Shown here one piece after another: positions 7,877 to 17,175 of a stretch of DNA of 64,000 nt. The stretch lies in the NCBI RefSeq assembly GCF_030116705.1, contig NZ_JAOTIK010000002.1:434001-498000 (forward strand), written 5' to 3'. The notes under the pieces were generated by a model that saw nothing but the letters and a program-made list of their open reading frames with translations, was not told the origin of the DNA and ran no database searches. A program made the translations under genes and the position numbers. Position 1 is the stretch's first letter. The number at the start of each line of letters is the position of its first letter. This stretch comes from Streptomyces sp. ML-6 (lineage in GTDB: Bacteria; Actinomycetota; Actinomycetes; Streptomycetales; Streptomycetaceae).

Positions 7877-9466
7877 ATGCCCGAGACCACGCCTGCCTCA
7901 TCGCCACCGTCCCGGCAACACCCGACCAATGAGGCCGCCCCGGCCCAAGGGACCGTCCCGGTCGAGGACTTCACCACGTCCGCGCCGGGCGGCGGGGGCG
8001 GAACCTGGAGCGGGTTGCGCCCGCTCCTGCTCCGCCTGCACTTCTACGCGGGCGTCCTCATCGGCCCGTTCCTGCTCGTCGCGGCCGTCACCGGACTGCT
8101 CTACACGGCCACCCCGCAGATCGAGTCCGTCGTCCACCGGCATGAACTGAAGGTCACCCCGCACGGCGAGCCGAAGCCGCTCACCGCCCAGGTGGACGCC
8201 GCCCGCGAGGCGGTGCCCGGCGGGCGGCTCGTCTCCGTCACCAAGGGTGCGGGGGCCGACGACACGACCCGGGTCGGCTTCGAGGTCGAGGGGTTGCCCG
8301 AGGGCCGCACCCAAACCGTCTTCGTCGACCCGTACGACGCCGAGGTGCGCGGCACACTGCGCACCACCGGCGAGTGGCTGCCCGTGCGGTCCTGGTTCGA
8401 CGACCTGCACCGCACCCTGAACCTCGGCGACTTCGGCCGCAACTACAGCGAGATCGCCGCGAGTTGGCTGTGGGTCGAGGTGATCGGCGGAATGGCGCTG
8501 TGGCTCGGGGCGCCGCGGAGCCGGGAACGGCTGCGCGGGCTGTTCGTGCCGCGCCGGGGCCCGAAGGGGCGCAGGCGCACGCTGTCCTGGCACGGGGTGG
8601 TCGGGCTGTGGGTGTCGATCGGCCTCCTCGCCCTCTCGGCGACCGGGCTGACCTGGTCGGCGCACGCGGGCGCGACCATCGGCAGGCTCCAGGACTCGCT
8701 GGGCGGGGCGACGCCTTCCGTGTCCTCGACCCTCGACCACGGCGGCACGCACGACAGCTCGGCGAAAGCGAAAGCGGAAACAGAAGCGGAAACAGAAGCG
8801 GAAGCGGGGGCAGGAGCGGGCCCGGGGGGCTCCGCCGCCGACTCCCCCGCCGACTCCCTCACCGGCTCCCCCGCCACGAAGGTCGATCTCGACGAAGCCG
8901 TCCGCATCGCCCGCTCCGAGGGGCTGCGCGGCAAGCTCGTCATCACCCCGCCCGCGGACACCGGGAGCGCGTACGTCGTCCGCGAGAACACGCGGCACTG
9001 GCCGGAGCAGCAGGACTCGATCGCGATCGACCCGGCCACCGGCGAGGTCACGGACAAGCTGCTCTTCGACGACTTCCCCGTCCTCGCCAAGCTCACCCGC
9101 TGGGGCGTCGACGCCCACATGGGCCTGCTCTTCGGTCCCGCCAACCAGATCGTCCTCGCGCTCATCGCCGTCGCGCTCATCGGGATGCTCTTCTGGGGCT
9201 ACCGCATGTGGTGGCTGCGCAGGCCCACCCGGGCGGGCGGGACACGGTTCGGCCGTCCGCCGGTGCGGGGGGCCTGGCGCCGGGTGCCGGGCAGGATCAT
9301 GGCGCCGCTCGTCGTCGTGGCGGCCGTCCTCGCCCACTGCCTGCCGCTGTTCGGGCTGCCCCTGATCTGTTTCCTGCTCGTGGACCTGACGGTCGCGCAG
9401 GTACGCCGACGCGAGCGCGTGCGCTTCGAGGCGCACGCCGGGACATCGAAGGAGATGGGCCGATGA
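7877..9466 (+). CDS. PepSY-domain membrane protein
   Basis: A 529-residue PepSY-TM protein. TM1 (HFYAGVLIGPFLLVAAVTGL) is near residues 53-72 and further helices follow near 195-210, 240-258 and 415-440, with a final hydrophobic pair near residues 475-515. The extracytoplasmic part contains two PepSY-like units (around 95-165 and 335-400). Between them is a low-complexity linker of AETEAE repeats near residue 300, where codons are AAA/GAA-rich. Relatives (PiuB/FhuF-type, copper-cluster copies) are thought to act in metal uptake or ferric/cupric reduction. GAGGAA lies before the ATG. It is first in a tightly packed copper cluster. Confidence 0.88.
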   Translation: MPETTPASSPPSRQHPTNEAAPAQGTVPVEDFTTSAPGGGGGTWSGLRPLLLRLHFYAGVLIGPFLLVAAVTGLLYTATPQIESVVHRHELKVTPHGEPKPLTAQVDAAREAVPGGRLVSVTKGAGADDTTRVGFEVEGLPEGRTQTVFVDPYDAEVRGTLRTTGEWLPVRSWFDDLHRTLNLGDFGRNYSEIAASWLWVEVIGGMALWLGAPRSRERLRGLFVPRRGPKGRRRTLSWHGVVGLWVSIGLLALSATGLTWSAHAGATIGRLQDSLGGATPSVSSTLDHGGTHDSSAKAKAETEAETEAEAGAGAGPGGSAADSPADSLTGSPATKVDLDEAVRIARSEGLRGKLVITPPADTGSAYVVRENTRHWPEQQDSIAIDPATGEVTDKLLFDDFPVLAKLTRWGVDAHMGLLFGPANQIVLALIAVALIGMLFWGYRMWWLRRPTRAGGTRFGRPPVRGAWRRVPGRIMAPLVVVAAVLAHCLPLFGLPLICFLLVDLTVAQVRRRERVRFEAHAGTSKEMGR

Positions 9467-10212
9467 TCGCCGCCACCGGACTGCGCTGGATCCTGACGCT
9501 GCTCTTCTGCGCGCTCGCCGCCCACGGACTGTGGCGCGCCCTCACGGCCCGCTCCCACCCGTGGACCGCGCGGCTCGCCCACGCCCTGCACGCGGTCATG
9601 GCTCTCGCCATGTTCGCGATGGCCTGGTCCTGGGGCATGGACCTGCCCGGCACACCGCAGGTGGTCTTCTTCTCCGTCGCCGCGGCCTGGTTCCTGTTGG
9701 TCGCCCTCGCCGTTCCGAACGGCCCCGGGCCCCGGGCGCGCGCCCTCGTGGATGCGCTGCCGCACGCCGTGATGACCGGGGCGATGGCGTGGATGGTCGC
9801 CGCGATGTCCTCGGCCATGTCCATGGGTGCGACGGGCGGGGGCCACGCGCACGACATGCCCGGGATGGACATGTCGGCCCCGGGAGCGACCGCGACGATG
9901 ACGCTCGACGACACCGCCGACCGCTGGAGCGCGGTGCTGCTCGCCCTCGTCCTGTTGGCGTTCGCGCTGTGGTGGCTCGCGAAGGGCTTCGACACGGGCC
10001 GCCTCGCACCCCGCACGACGAACGGCGCGGCTTCGAGCAGCGCAGGTGCGGGCAGCGCGGCTTCGAACGGCGCGGGCCCTGGCAGCGCAGGTGCGGACAG
10101 CGCGGGTACGGACAGCACCAGGCCGGGCAGCGCGGTGCACGCCGCGTGGGACCTGGGCTGTCATGGGCTGATGGCGCTGGGCATGGCGGTGATGTTCATC
10201 GTGATGGTGTGA
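9463..10212 (+). CDS. Multi-pass membrane protein, DUF5134-like
   Basis: A 249-residue protein whose ATGA start overlaps the stop of the PepSY gene, so the two are translationally coupled. Six hydrophobic segments are visible (e.g. ILTLLFCALAAHGLW, VMALAMFAMAWSWGM, VVFFSVAAAWFLLVALAV, VLLALVLLAFALWWLA). A loop GGHAHDMPGMDMSAPG near residues 125-141 is rich in His and Met, residues that bind Cu(I)/Cu(II). A Ser/Gly/Ala-rich spacer (SAGAGSAASNGAGPGSAGAD) precedes the last helix. The role in copper handling is inferred from the loop and the operon. Confidence 0.75.
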   Translation: MIAATGLRWILTLLFCALAAHGLWRALTARSHPWTARLAHALHAVMALAMFAMAWSWGMDLPGTPQVVFFSVAAAWFLLVALAVPNGPGPRARALVDALPHAVMTGAMAWMVAAMSSAMSMGATGGGHAHDMPGMDMSAPGATATMTLDDTADRWSAVLLALVLLAFALWWLAKGFDTGRLAPRTTNGAASSSAGAGSAASNGAGPGSAGADSAGTDSTRPGSAVHAAWDLGCHGLMALGMAVMFIVMV

Positions 10213-10491
10213 ATGGTGTGATCCGCGTGGGGGCGACGCCGGCTGAACGGGCCTCGGCCCGTACGCCCCCGGGCGCCGCCTCGTACGGTCCCGGGCGCCG
10301 ACCGATCCGTACGGTCCCAGGCCACCGCGTACGCCCCGGGCTCCGGGCGCGCGACCCGGACCGCAATGCCCTGGGGCGTGTGTGGCAGGTGTGCCACATG
10401 TGATGCGCGTCACTCGAAAGCGGGGGAACTCGGGGCCCGGTCCGGCCGACCTCTGGACCGTACAGCTCGCACTCTCGCCGGAGCCTCCCTC

Positions 10492-10728
10492 ATGGATCAC
10501 TCGGTGACGCCTTCCGCCGGACGGCGTTCCACCCCCGTGCCGTACGCACCGCTCGGGGGTTTCCTGCTTCTGCTCGTCGCGCTCTTCGCCGTCTCGTACG
10601 GGGTCGGGCGTCTCGCCGGGCCGGTCGCCCCCGACCTGCGCGGGGTCTCGCACCAAGATGACGCCCCGGGCCCGCACGACATGGGCAACACCGACAGAAC
10701 GGGCGGAATGGACGGGATGGGCCACTGA
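10492..10728 (+). CDS. Small single-span membrane protein with Met/His tail
   Basis: A 78-residue protein with one helix (GGFLLLLVALFAVSYGVGRLAG, about residues 20-41) and an outward tail HDMGNTDRTGGMDGMGH whose Met and His residues suggest copper binding. Its TGA overlaps the ATG of the CopA gene (TGATG). It lies 279 bases after the DUF5134-like gene. That gap is GC-rich and holds CGTACGGTCCCGGGCG-type repeats (10260-10345) but no gene. Function is inferred from context. Confidence 0.7.
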   Translation: MDHSVTPSAGRRSTPVPYAPLGGFLLLLVALFAVSYGVGRLAGPVAPDLRGVSHQDDAPGPHDMGNTDRTGGMDGMGH

Positions 10729-13028
10729 TGGGCCGGGAGACCGCTCCGCGCACCCTTGTCACGACCGATCTGGTGGTCGGCGGCATGACGTGCGCGGCCT
10801 GTGTGCGCAGGGTCGAGAAGAAGCTCGGCGCTCTGGAGGACGTGCGCGCCACCGTCAATCTCGCGACCGGTACGGCCCGCGTCGAGCATCCGGCGGAGCT
10901 CGGTGCGGACGTGCTCGTCGCCGTCGTCGAGAAGGCCGGGTACAGCGCCCGTCTCCCCGAGCCATCCGCCTCCGGGGAGGAGCGGGGCGACGAGGAGAGC
11001 GACCCGGTCGTCCCGCAGCGGCTGCTGGTGACCGCGTTGCTCGCCGTCCCCGTTCTCGTACTGTCGATGGCTCCTCCGCTCCAGTTCCGCAACTGGCAGT
11101 GGCTGTGCTTCGTGCTTGCCGCGCCCGTCGTCCTCTGGGGCGCGTGGCCCTTCCACGAGCGGGCCCGGCGCGGGCTGCGGCACGGCGCGGCGACGATGGA
11201 CACGCTCGTCTCGCTCGGCGTGCTCGCCTCCTTCGGCTGGTCCTCGTACGCGCTCTTCCTCGGGGGCGCCGGCGCCCCCGGCATGCGGATGTCCTTCGCG
11301 CTGCTGCCCACCGCGTCGGACGGGACGGCGCACGTCTATCTCGAAGCGGCGGTCGGCATCCCGCTCCTCGTCCTCGTCGGCCGCCACCTGGAGGCCCGTG
11401 CCCGGCGCGGCACCTCGGCCGCCCTGCGTGCGCTCGCCGAGCTCGGCGTGAAGGAGGTGACGGTGCGGGACGGGGTCGTGGAGCGGACCGTTCCGGCCGA
11501 ACGCCTCGTGGTGGGCCAGGTCTTCCTCGTACGGCCCGGGGAGCGGGTCGCGACGGACGGCGAGGTCGTGGAGGGCGCGTCCGCCGTGGACCTGTCCCTC
11601 GTGACCGGCGAGACCCGGCCCGTGGAGGTCTCGGCCGGCTCCGCCGTCACGGGCGGCTCGGTCAACGCGGGCGGGCTCCTGCTCGTACGCGCCACGGCCG
11701 TCGGCGCCGACACCCGGCTCGCCCGCATCACCGCCCTCGTCACCGAGGCCCAGGCCGGGAAGGCCCGCGCCCAGCGGCTCGCCGACACCGTGGCCGGGGT
11801 CTTCGTGCCGGTCGTCCTCGTCCTCGCCGTCACCGTGCTCGGCTTCTGGCTCGGCGCGGGGGCGGACCCGCAGCCCGCCTTCACGGCGTGCGTCGCCGTC
11901 CTCGTCGTCGCCTGCCCCTGCGCGCTCGGGCTCGCGACCCCCACCGCGCTCATGGCGGCCACCGGCCGGGGCGCCCGGCTGGGCGTCCTCGTCAAGGGGC
12001 CGCAGGCGCTCGAAACCCTCCGCCGGATCGACACCGTCGTGCTCGACAAGACCGGCACGCTCACCTCCGGCCACCTCACCGTCACCTCCCTCACCACCCG
12101 CCCGGAGGGCCCCGGCGCGCAGGAGGTGCTGCGGCTCGCGGCGACCGTCGAGACCGGTTCCGAGCACCCGCTCGGCCGGGCCCTCGTCCGCCACGCCGAG
12201 CGTTCCCTCCCCGAGGGTGCGGTACGACCCGACGCGCTCAGCGGCTTCACCGCGACGCCCGGCCGCGGCGTGCGCGGGCGCGTGGACGGACGGCTCGTCG
12301 AGGTCGGCGCCCCCGGGGACGAGTCGCCCGGGGAACTGGGCGCGGCCCTCGCCGCCGCCCTGGAGGCCACGCTGGAGGCCGCCCACACCCCCGTCCTGGT
12401 GCGGGTCGACGGACGGCCCGAGGCCGTCCTCGCGCTCGGCGACGTCGTACGTCCCGGCAGCTACCGCGCCGTGGACCGGCTGCGCCGCCTCGGGGTGCAC
12501 CCCGTCCTCGCCACCGGGGACCGGGAGGAGCCCGCGCGGGCCGTCGCCGCCGCGCTCGGCATCGACGAGACGTACTCCCGCTGCACCCCCGAGCGCAAAG
12601 CGGAGCTCGTCCGCGCGCTGCGGGCGGAGGGGAAACGGGTCGCGGTCGTCGGGGACGGCGTCAACGACGCGGCGGCGCTCGCCGGGGCCGATCTCGGCAT
12701 CGCGATGGGCACCGGTGCCGATGTCGCCATCGGCGCCGCCGACGTCACCCTCGTCCGGGACGACATCGAGGCCCTGGCCGACGCCGTGCGCCTCGCCCGC
12801 CGTACCCTCGCCACCATCCGCGGCAACCTGTTGTGGGCCTTCGGCTACAACGTCGTCACCATTCCGCTCGCCATGGTGGGACTGCTCAACCCGATGCTCG
12901 CCGCCGCCGCGATGTCCCTCAGTTCGGTCCTCGTCGTCCTCGGCAGCCTCCGTCTGCGCCGTTGGCAGCCCGCCGCCGCAGCGGCCGTGGCGCGGCGCCG
13001 ACGCCCCTCCCCGAGGGCGGCCTTCTGA
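10728..13028 (+). CDS. copA: Copper-translocating P-type ATPase
   Basis: A 766-residue P1B-type ATPase that exports Cu(I) across the membrane using ATP. Features in order: N-terminal heavy-metal-associated domain with GMTCAAC near residue 20; actuator TGE near 293; metal-site CPC in VACPCALGLATPTALMA near 396; phosphorylation motif DKTGT near 440; hinge VVGDGVNDAAAL near 642; and two C-terminal helices with YN...MAxSS ligand motifs (FGYNVVTIPLAM, AAMSLSSVLVV). The CPC plus YN/MxxS set is the Cu(I) (group 1B-1) pattern. It overlaps both flanking genes by ATG/TGA. Confidence 0.95.
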   Translation: MGRETAPRTLVTTDLVVGGMTCAACVRRVEKKLGALEDVRATVNLATGTARVEHPAELGADVLVAVVEKAGYSARLPEPSASGEERGDEESDPVVPQRLLVTALLAVPVLVLSMAPPLQFRNWQWLCFVLAAPVVLWGAWPFHERARRGLRHGAATMDTLVSLGVLASFGWSSYALFLGGAGAPGMRMSFALLPTASDGTAHVYLEAAVGIPLLVLVGRHLEARARRGTSAALRALAELGVKEVTVRDGVVERTVPAERLVVGQVFLVRPGERVATDGEVVEGASAVDLSLVTGETRPVEVSAGSAVTGGSVNAGGLLLVRATAVGADTRLARITALVTEAQAGKARAQRLADTVAGVFVPVVLVLAVTVLGFWLGAGADPQPAFTACVAVLVVACPCALGLATPTALMAATGRGARLGVLVKGPQALETLRRIDTVVLDKTGTLTSGHLTVTSLTTRPEGPGAQEVLRLAATVETGSEHPLGRALVRHAERSLPEGAVRPDALSGFTATPGRGVRGRVDGRLVEVGAPGDESPGELGAALAAALEATLEAAHTPVLVRVDGRPEAVLALGDVVRPGSYRAVDRLRRLGVHPVLATGDREEPARAVAAALGIDETYSRCTPERKAELVRALRAEGKRVAVVGDGVNDAAALAGADLGIAMGTGADVAIGAADVTLVRDDIEALADAVRLARRTLATIRGNLLWAFGYNVVTIPLAMVGLLNPMLAAAAMSLSSVLVVLGSLRLRRWQPAAAAAVARRRRPSPRAAF

Positions 13029-13546
13029 TGTCCGCCGTCCCCGCGCGCCTGCGCGCCCCGCTCGCCGCCGTCGGCGTTCCCGTCCTCGCCTGCGGCCTCG
13101 CCCTCGCCGGTCTCGGCGCCTGGGCGGCGGGCGGACGTGCCGGCAGCCCGCCGCGCGTGGCCGTCACGCGGGCGTACGTCTTCCAGCCGTCCGGCTCGAC
13201 GCCGGAGACCGCCGCTTTCCTCGCCCTCACCAACGACGGCGGTTCCGCCGACCGGCTCGTGGAGGTCACCTCGCCCGACACGGCCGCGCCCCCCGCGCTG
13301 AGCGAACACCGCATGACGTCCTCCGGCGCCGCGTACCGGCGACCGGTGGACTCCGTCACCGTCCCGGCCGGGGAGGGGCTCACGATGTCCCCGTACGGGA
13401 TCGACGTGACCGTACGTCCGAAGGGGACGTGGCGGCCCGGCACGGAGGTCTCCTTCACGCTGCGCTTCACGCACGGGAAGCCGTTGAGGGTCCGGGCGGT
13501 GGTGGTCCGGCCGGGTACGGGGACGGGCCGCCCGCTCCGCCCGTAG
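13028..13546 (+). CDS. PCu(A)C-type periplasmic copper chaperone
   Basis: A 172-residue secreted or membrane-tethered cupredoxin-like protein. An N-terminal hydrophobic segment (AVGVPVLACGLALAGLGAWA) is followed by the fold PRVAVTRAYVFQPS...AAFLALTNDGGSADRLVEV. The first half of the copper motif is kept (SEHRMTSSGAAYRRPVDS; HxM-like HRM) as is the Met in LTMSPYGID. The second HxM of the usual H(M)X10MX21HXM site reads IDV here, so copper affinity may be reduced. Its start overlaps the copA stop. Family members deliver copper to cytochrome oxidase or bind excess copper. Confidence 0.85.
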   Translation: MSAVPARLRAPLAAVGVPVLACGLALAGLGAWAAGGRAGSPPRVAVTRAYVFQPSGSTPETAAFLALTNDGGSADRLVEVTSPDTAAPPALSEHRMTSSGAAYRRPVDSVTVPAGEGLTMSPYGIDVTVRPKGTWRPGTEVSFTLRFTHGKPLRVRAVVVRPGTGTGRPLRP

Positions 13547-13697
13547 CGCCATGCCCCGTAGCACCGGGCCCCGCACCGCCGCCCGTTCCCGCCGCATATG
13601 CCGGAACTCGGCCCCAGCAGTCGCCTTTCCGGCATTCGCGGCGGACCGGACGAGCCGCCATGTCGTCCGGCCCTCCACGATGGGAGGATGAGGCGCC

Positions 13698-14557
13698 ATG
13701 GAGGCGGGGCCGGTCGGACGTACGGTGAGGGCGGCGATGTTCGCCGCCGTCTCCGTCACGCTCGCCGCGACCGGACACGTCCTCATGTCCGAGGACCCGA
13801 TTCCCTTCTGGGTGCTCGCCACCGGCTTCCTCGCACTCGCGGTTCCCGGCTGGTGGTTCGCCGCCCGCGAGCGCGGCCCCTGGCTCGTCACGGGCCTCGC
13901 GGTCGCGACCCAGGGCGTGCTGCACAACGCCTTCGCCACCGCGCAGTCCGCCCTCACAACCGTCGGAGGCACGGTCGGGGACGCGGCTGCGCGGACCGTC
14001 GCCGGAGCGGGTGCGGCGCCGCCGGACGCCACAGCGGGCGCGCATCCCATGGCGGGCATGGACCACTCGGCCGCGAGCGGCATGAACAGCGCAAGTGACG
14101 TGAGTGGCGCGAGTGGTGCAAGTGACGCGATGACCGGCACGGAGCACATGGCCGGCACGGGACACATGGCCGGCACGGAACACGCCTTCGCCATGGACCC
14201 CATGGGTTCGATGGCCCACATCGGCCACATGAGCCCCGTCGACCACATGGGCTCCATGGGCCACATGGGCCACAACATGGCGGGGATGTCCTCGACGGGG
14301 ATGCTCGCCGCGCACGTCCTCGCCGCCCTCCTCTGCGGCGTGTGGCTGGCCCGTGGCGAACGCGCCGCCTTCCAGGTCCTGCGCGCGGTCGCGAGTCGGC
14401 TGCTCGCTCCTCTCCACCCCCTCCTCACGGCACCGCTGCCGGCCCCGCGCCGCCGGCTGCGCCCCCGCCGGGGCCTGAGCGACCGGTTGCCGCTGGGCCT
14501 GCGGTGCGCCCGCGCGCGGGACCGGCGCGGGCCGCCCGGGTGCTCGCCGCGCCCTGA
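13698..14557 (+). pseudogene. Met/His-rich membrane protein, probable frameshift near the C-terminus
   Basis: The N-terminal 280 codons encode a copper-cluster membrane protein: helices AAMFAAVSVTLAATGHVLM, PFWVLATGFLALAVPGWWFA, WLVTGLAVATQGVLH and [17 protein letters not shown]. They surround a long extracytoplasmic loop full of HM/GM motifs ([33 protein letters not shown]), a likely copper sponge. No stop codon follows in that frame until 16346, across the sigma-factor gene. Near 14540 the next frame gives RVLAAP and a TGA at 14555-14557, the expected end after ...RRGPP, so a one-base indel is probable. The intact C-terminus is therefore inferred. Confidence 0.6.
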
Positions 14558-14805
14558 GGACGCGGCAGGCATTCCGGAGGACGTACGAGACCCGGCCCGC
14601 GACCGGTCGGCCGACCGGCCCGCCGCCGTGCCCGCACGCAGCGGGAGTCCTCCGGCACACCCGGCCCCGAAGGGCTCGGGTGCCCCATGCACCGGAGACC
14701 CGGACCCGTCCCGTACCGCCGCCCCGCGCGCCGCAGCAACGGCGCGCCCGGCGCCGTCGCCGGACGCCCGGGTGCCGGACCGATCCGTGAAGGACACACC
14801 TGGCG

Positions 14806-15435
14806 ATGAACACCACGCTGCCCGCCCCGCGCGGGTCCCAGTGCGCCGCCGTCCCGCGCGACAGGACGGCGCAGGACGCCGTCTCGACCGGCTGGGCGCT
14901 CGCCGCCCGCGACGGCGACCGCGAGGCCGCCGACGCCTTCGTACGGGCCCTGCACCGCGACGTCGTGCGGTACGTGGCCCACCTGTCGGCCGACCCGCAG
15001 GCCGCCGAGGACCTCGCGCAGGACACGTTCCTGCGCGCGTTGCGCACCCTGCACCGCTTCGAGGGCCGTTCCTCGGCCCGTACCTGGCTCCTCACCATCG
15101 CGCGCCGCGCGGTCGTCGACGATTTCCGCCGGGCCGCCGCGCGCCCCCTGCTCGCCGACACCGAGGACTGGCGCGCGACCGTCGAACGCGCCCAGCCGAC
15201 CGGGCTGCCCGGCTTCGAGGAAGGGGTGGCGCTCCAGGAACTCCTGGCCACGCTCCCGTACGACCGCCGACAGGCGTTCGTCCTCACCCAGTTGCTCGGG
15301 CTCTCCTACGCGGAGGCCGCCCGTGCGGCGGGCTGCCCGGTCGGCACGGTCCGCTCCCGGGTGGCCCGCGCGCGTACCGCCCTGACCGCGCAGTTGGAGC
15401 ACGGCGAGGCGGAAACCCTGGCGCGGACCGCCTGA
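14806..15435 (+). CDS. ECF-type RNA polymerase sigma factor (SigC-like)
   Basis: A 209-residue group IV sigma factor. Region 2 is visible as FVRALHRDVVRYVAHLSADPQAAEDLAQDTFLRALRTL...SSARTWLLTIARRAVVDDFRR, and region 4 as LLATLPYDRRQAFVLTQLLGLSYAEAARAAGCPVGTVRSRVARAR (helix-turn-helix). It directs polymerase to a small regulon. Its position at the end of the copper cluster suggests copper- or envelope-responsive control of that cluster, as for SigC-type factors in other actinobacteria; this is an inference. No anti-sigma gene is seen next to it. The ATG has a GGACACACCTGGCG leader with a weak ribosome site. Confidence 0.88.
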   Translation: MNTTLPAPRGSQCAAVPRDRTAQDAVSTGWALAARDGDREAADAFVRALHRDVVRYVAHLSADPQAAEDLAQDTFLRALRTLHRFEGRSSARTWLLTIARRAVVDDFRRAAARPLLADTEDWRATVERAQPTGLPGFEEGVALQELLATLPYDRRQAFVLTQLLGLSYAEAARAAGCPVGTVRSRVARARTALTAQLEHGEAETLARTA

Positions 15436-15623
15436 GGGTCACCCCTCGCGGGCCGGTGCTCCGGCCGGAGCACCAGCCCGCGACCACGGCCCAAGGCAGG
15501 CCGTCCCCTCGTGAACGAGGGGACGAGGGGACGATCTCGTCCGCGCCCGTACGTTCTCGACGGCATCCGCCTCGACGTGCAACTCCCCATCCACCCCCGG
15601 GCCGGGGGAACTCCGGCCCGGCC

Positions 15624-16361
15624 TCAGCGGGTCGGGCGGGAAGTCCAGACGGTGCCCCGGGCCTCGTACTCCAGCATCCCCTCCAGGTTCGTCGCCGCGT
15701 CCGGGCCGAGTTCACGGCGCACGAGCCAGAGGGCGAGGTCGAGACCGGAGGTGATGCCGCCCGCGGTGACGAGATCACCGTCGTCGACGACGCGGGCGTT
15801 CCTCAGCAGGCCGCCCTGTTCCTCCAGATCCGCTTTGGCCTTGTGGTGGGTGGTGCAGGGGCGGCCCTTCGTGAGACCCGCGGCCGAGAGGAGCATGACG
15901 CCGGTGCAGAGGGCCGAGACGGTCAGCCCGGGGCGGGGCGCGTCCGCCAGGGCGCGAGGCAGCGTGCCGCGGTCGAGCTCGGCCCACACCCCGGGGCTGT
16001 CGCGCCGCCCGTAACCACCGCCCGGGACGACGAGCACGTCCGCCTCACGGGGAGCCCAGGGGCGGATGTCCCGGACGACCGTGCCGTACGCGCAGGTGAC
16101 CCGGCGGGCGCCGGTGGCGGAGACGTACCGGACCTCCACCGGGCGCGGGGTGAAGAACCCGGCGGCGGAGAAGACCTCGTACGGGGCGGCGAAGTCCAGC
16201 TCCTCGACGCCGTCGAACATTACGACCTGTACGCGCAGCGGCCGGGCCGGATCGGAGCCGGCCGGTCCCGATCCGGTGGCCCGGGCGGTGGTGGCGGTGG
16301 CCGCGAGCGCACCCGTGGCGCCGAGGGCGGTGGTGGCGCGGAGTAGCTGTCTGCGATCCAT
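15624..16361 (-). CDS. DJ-1/PfpI family protein with Tat-type signal
   Basis: A 245-residue exported protein. It starts MDRRQLLRATTALGATGALA, a twin-arginine motif plus hydrophobic stretch, so export by Tat is likely. The body is a class I glutamine-amidotransferase-like fold: VQVVMFDGVEELDFAAPYEVF, VLVVPGGGYG, and the nucleophile elbow VSALCTGVMLLSAAGL, with THHKAKADL following. Related proteins are isonitrile hydratase-like or of unknown activity. The chosen ATG follows AGGAG; a GTG/ATG ten codons upstream lacks one. An exported member of this family is unusual, as most are cytoplasmic. Confidence 0.82.
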   Translation of the reverse strand: MDRRQLLRATTALGATGALAATATTARATGSGPAGSDPARPLRVQVVMFDGVEELDFAAPYEVFSAAGFFTPRPVEVRYVSATGARRVTCAYGTVVRDIRPWAPREADVLVVPGGGYGRRDSPGVWAELDRGTLPRALADAPRPGLTVSALCTGVMLLSAAGLTKGRPCTTHHKAKADLEEQGGLLRNARVVDDGDLVTAGGITSGLDLALWLVRRELGPDAATNLEGMLEYEARGTVWTSRPTR

Positions 16362-16576
16362 GGGGTGCTCCTGTTCCTGGAGTGACGACATGACAGGAGT
16401 CGGACGGCCGTCTCCTCCAGTTCCCGCCGATGTCGGGGCACGTGCCCTGGGGCCGGGTGGGCCCGGGGACGGGTGGGCCCAGGGACCGTACGGTCGACGG
16501 TCGAAAGCGGTCCGGCCCCGGTCGCACGGGTGCGTCGAGTGCCGGAAGGGCCCTGGAGGAGGCCCGCTCCGTCGGC

Positions 16577-17071
16577 TCAGGCCAGGTCGGTGGCGGGCTC
16601 GGTCGCGTAGCGGCCCATCGCCTCGATGTTGGCCCGTGGCGTCAGCGGCCGGCCGTCGGCGAGTGCTTCCTGGAGGTCCCGGAAGTACTGCACGTACAGG
16701 TCGGGGGTGAAGGTGCTGAGCATGACGGCGGGTCGGTCGGTCGGGTTGGCGAAGGTGTGCGGGGTGCCGGGCGGGACCATCACGAGCGTGCCCGCGGTGG
16801 CGTCGTGGTCCTCGTTGCCGACGGTGAACCGCACGGTGCCGGAGAGGACGTAGAAGCCCTCGTCGTGCCGGGCGTGGCGGTGCTGCGGCGGTCCCTGCGT
16901 GTGCGGGGCGAGGACGGACTCGGCGATCGCGAGGCGGTGCCCGGTGTGGCTGCCGTCCTCCAGAACGCGCATGCGCGTGGTCCCCAGGACGATCGTTTCG
17001 CCCTCTCCGGGGCCCACCACCGACACGGCGGGGGCGGTCCGCGGCTCACTGGTTCTCGCTTCTCCGGTCAT
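16577..17071 (-). CDS. Cupin domain protein (quercetinase-like)
   Basis: A 164-residue single-domain cupin. Motif 1 reads GPPQHRHARHDEGFYVLSGTVRF (metal ligands His-x-His, Glu) and motif 2 PGTPHTFANPTDRPA (His). The fold binds a divalent metal and can act as a dioxygenase or binding protein. The ATG follows GAGAAGAAG. It is divergent from a LysR regulator, with a 6-5-6 inverted repeat between them, so it is the probable target of that regulator. Confidence 0.85.
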   Translation of the reverse strand: MTGEARTSEPRTAPAVSVVGPGEGETIVLGTTRMRVLEDGSHTGHRLAIAESVLAPHTQGPPQHRHARHDEGFYVLSGTVRFTVGNEDHDATAGTLVMVPPGTPHTFANPTDRPAVMLSTFTPDLYVQYFRDLQEALADGRPLTPRANIEAMGRYATEPATDLA

Positions 17072-17150
17072 GCTTCTTCTCGCTTTTTCGGCCATGCTCC
17101 AAGTGCACCGCCGGGGGCCCGGAAGTGTCCAAGACCTGTCCTGCCGCGCC

Positions 17151-17167
17151 GATACCTCATGGGTATC
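17151..17167. promoter_or_regulatory. LysR-type operator, GATACC-TCATG-GGTATC
   Basis: A perfect inverted repeat containing the T-N11-A pattern of LysR-family sites, located between cupin and LysR genes. It overlaps TATCGT (17164-17169), a -10 box six bases before the GTG of the LysR gene. Binding would therefore autoregulate the regulator and act on the divergent cupin gene. Confidence 0.6.
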
Positions 17168-17175
17168 GTTGCAGC

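Noticed and set aside
10497..12500. A 667-codon minus-strand frame over copA
   Set aside because: Low-complexity Gly/Arg/Glu sequence without any domain; copA on the other strand has every P-type motif.
13698..16346. An 882-codon frame through the sigma-factor region
   Set aside because: Only the first part has real membrane-protein features; the rest lies antisense or out of frame to the sigma factor and the DJ-1 gene and is arginine/proline-rich.
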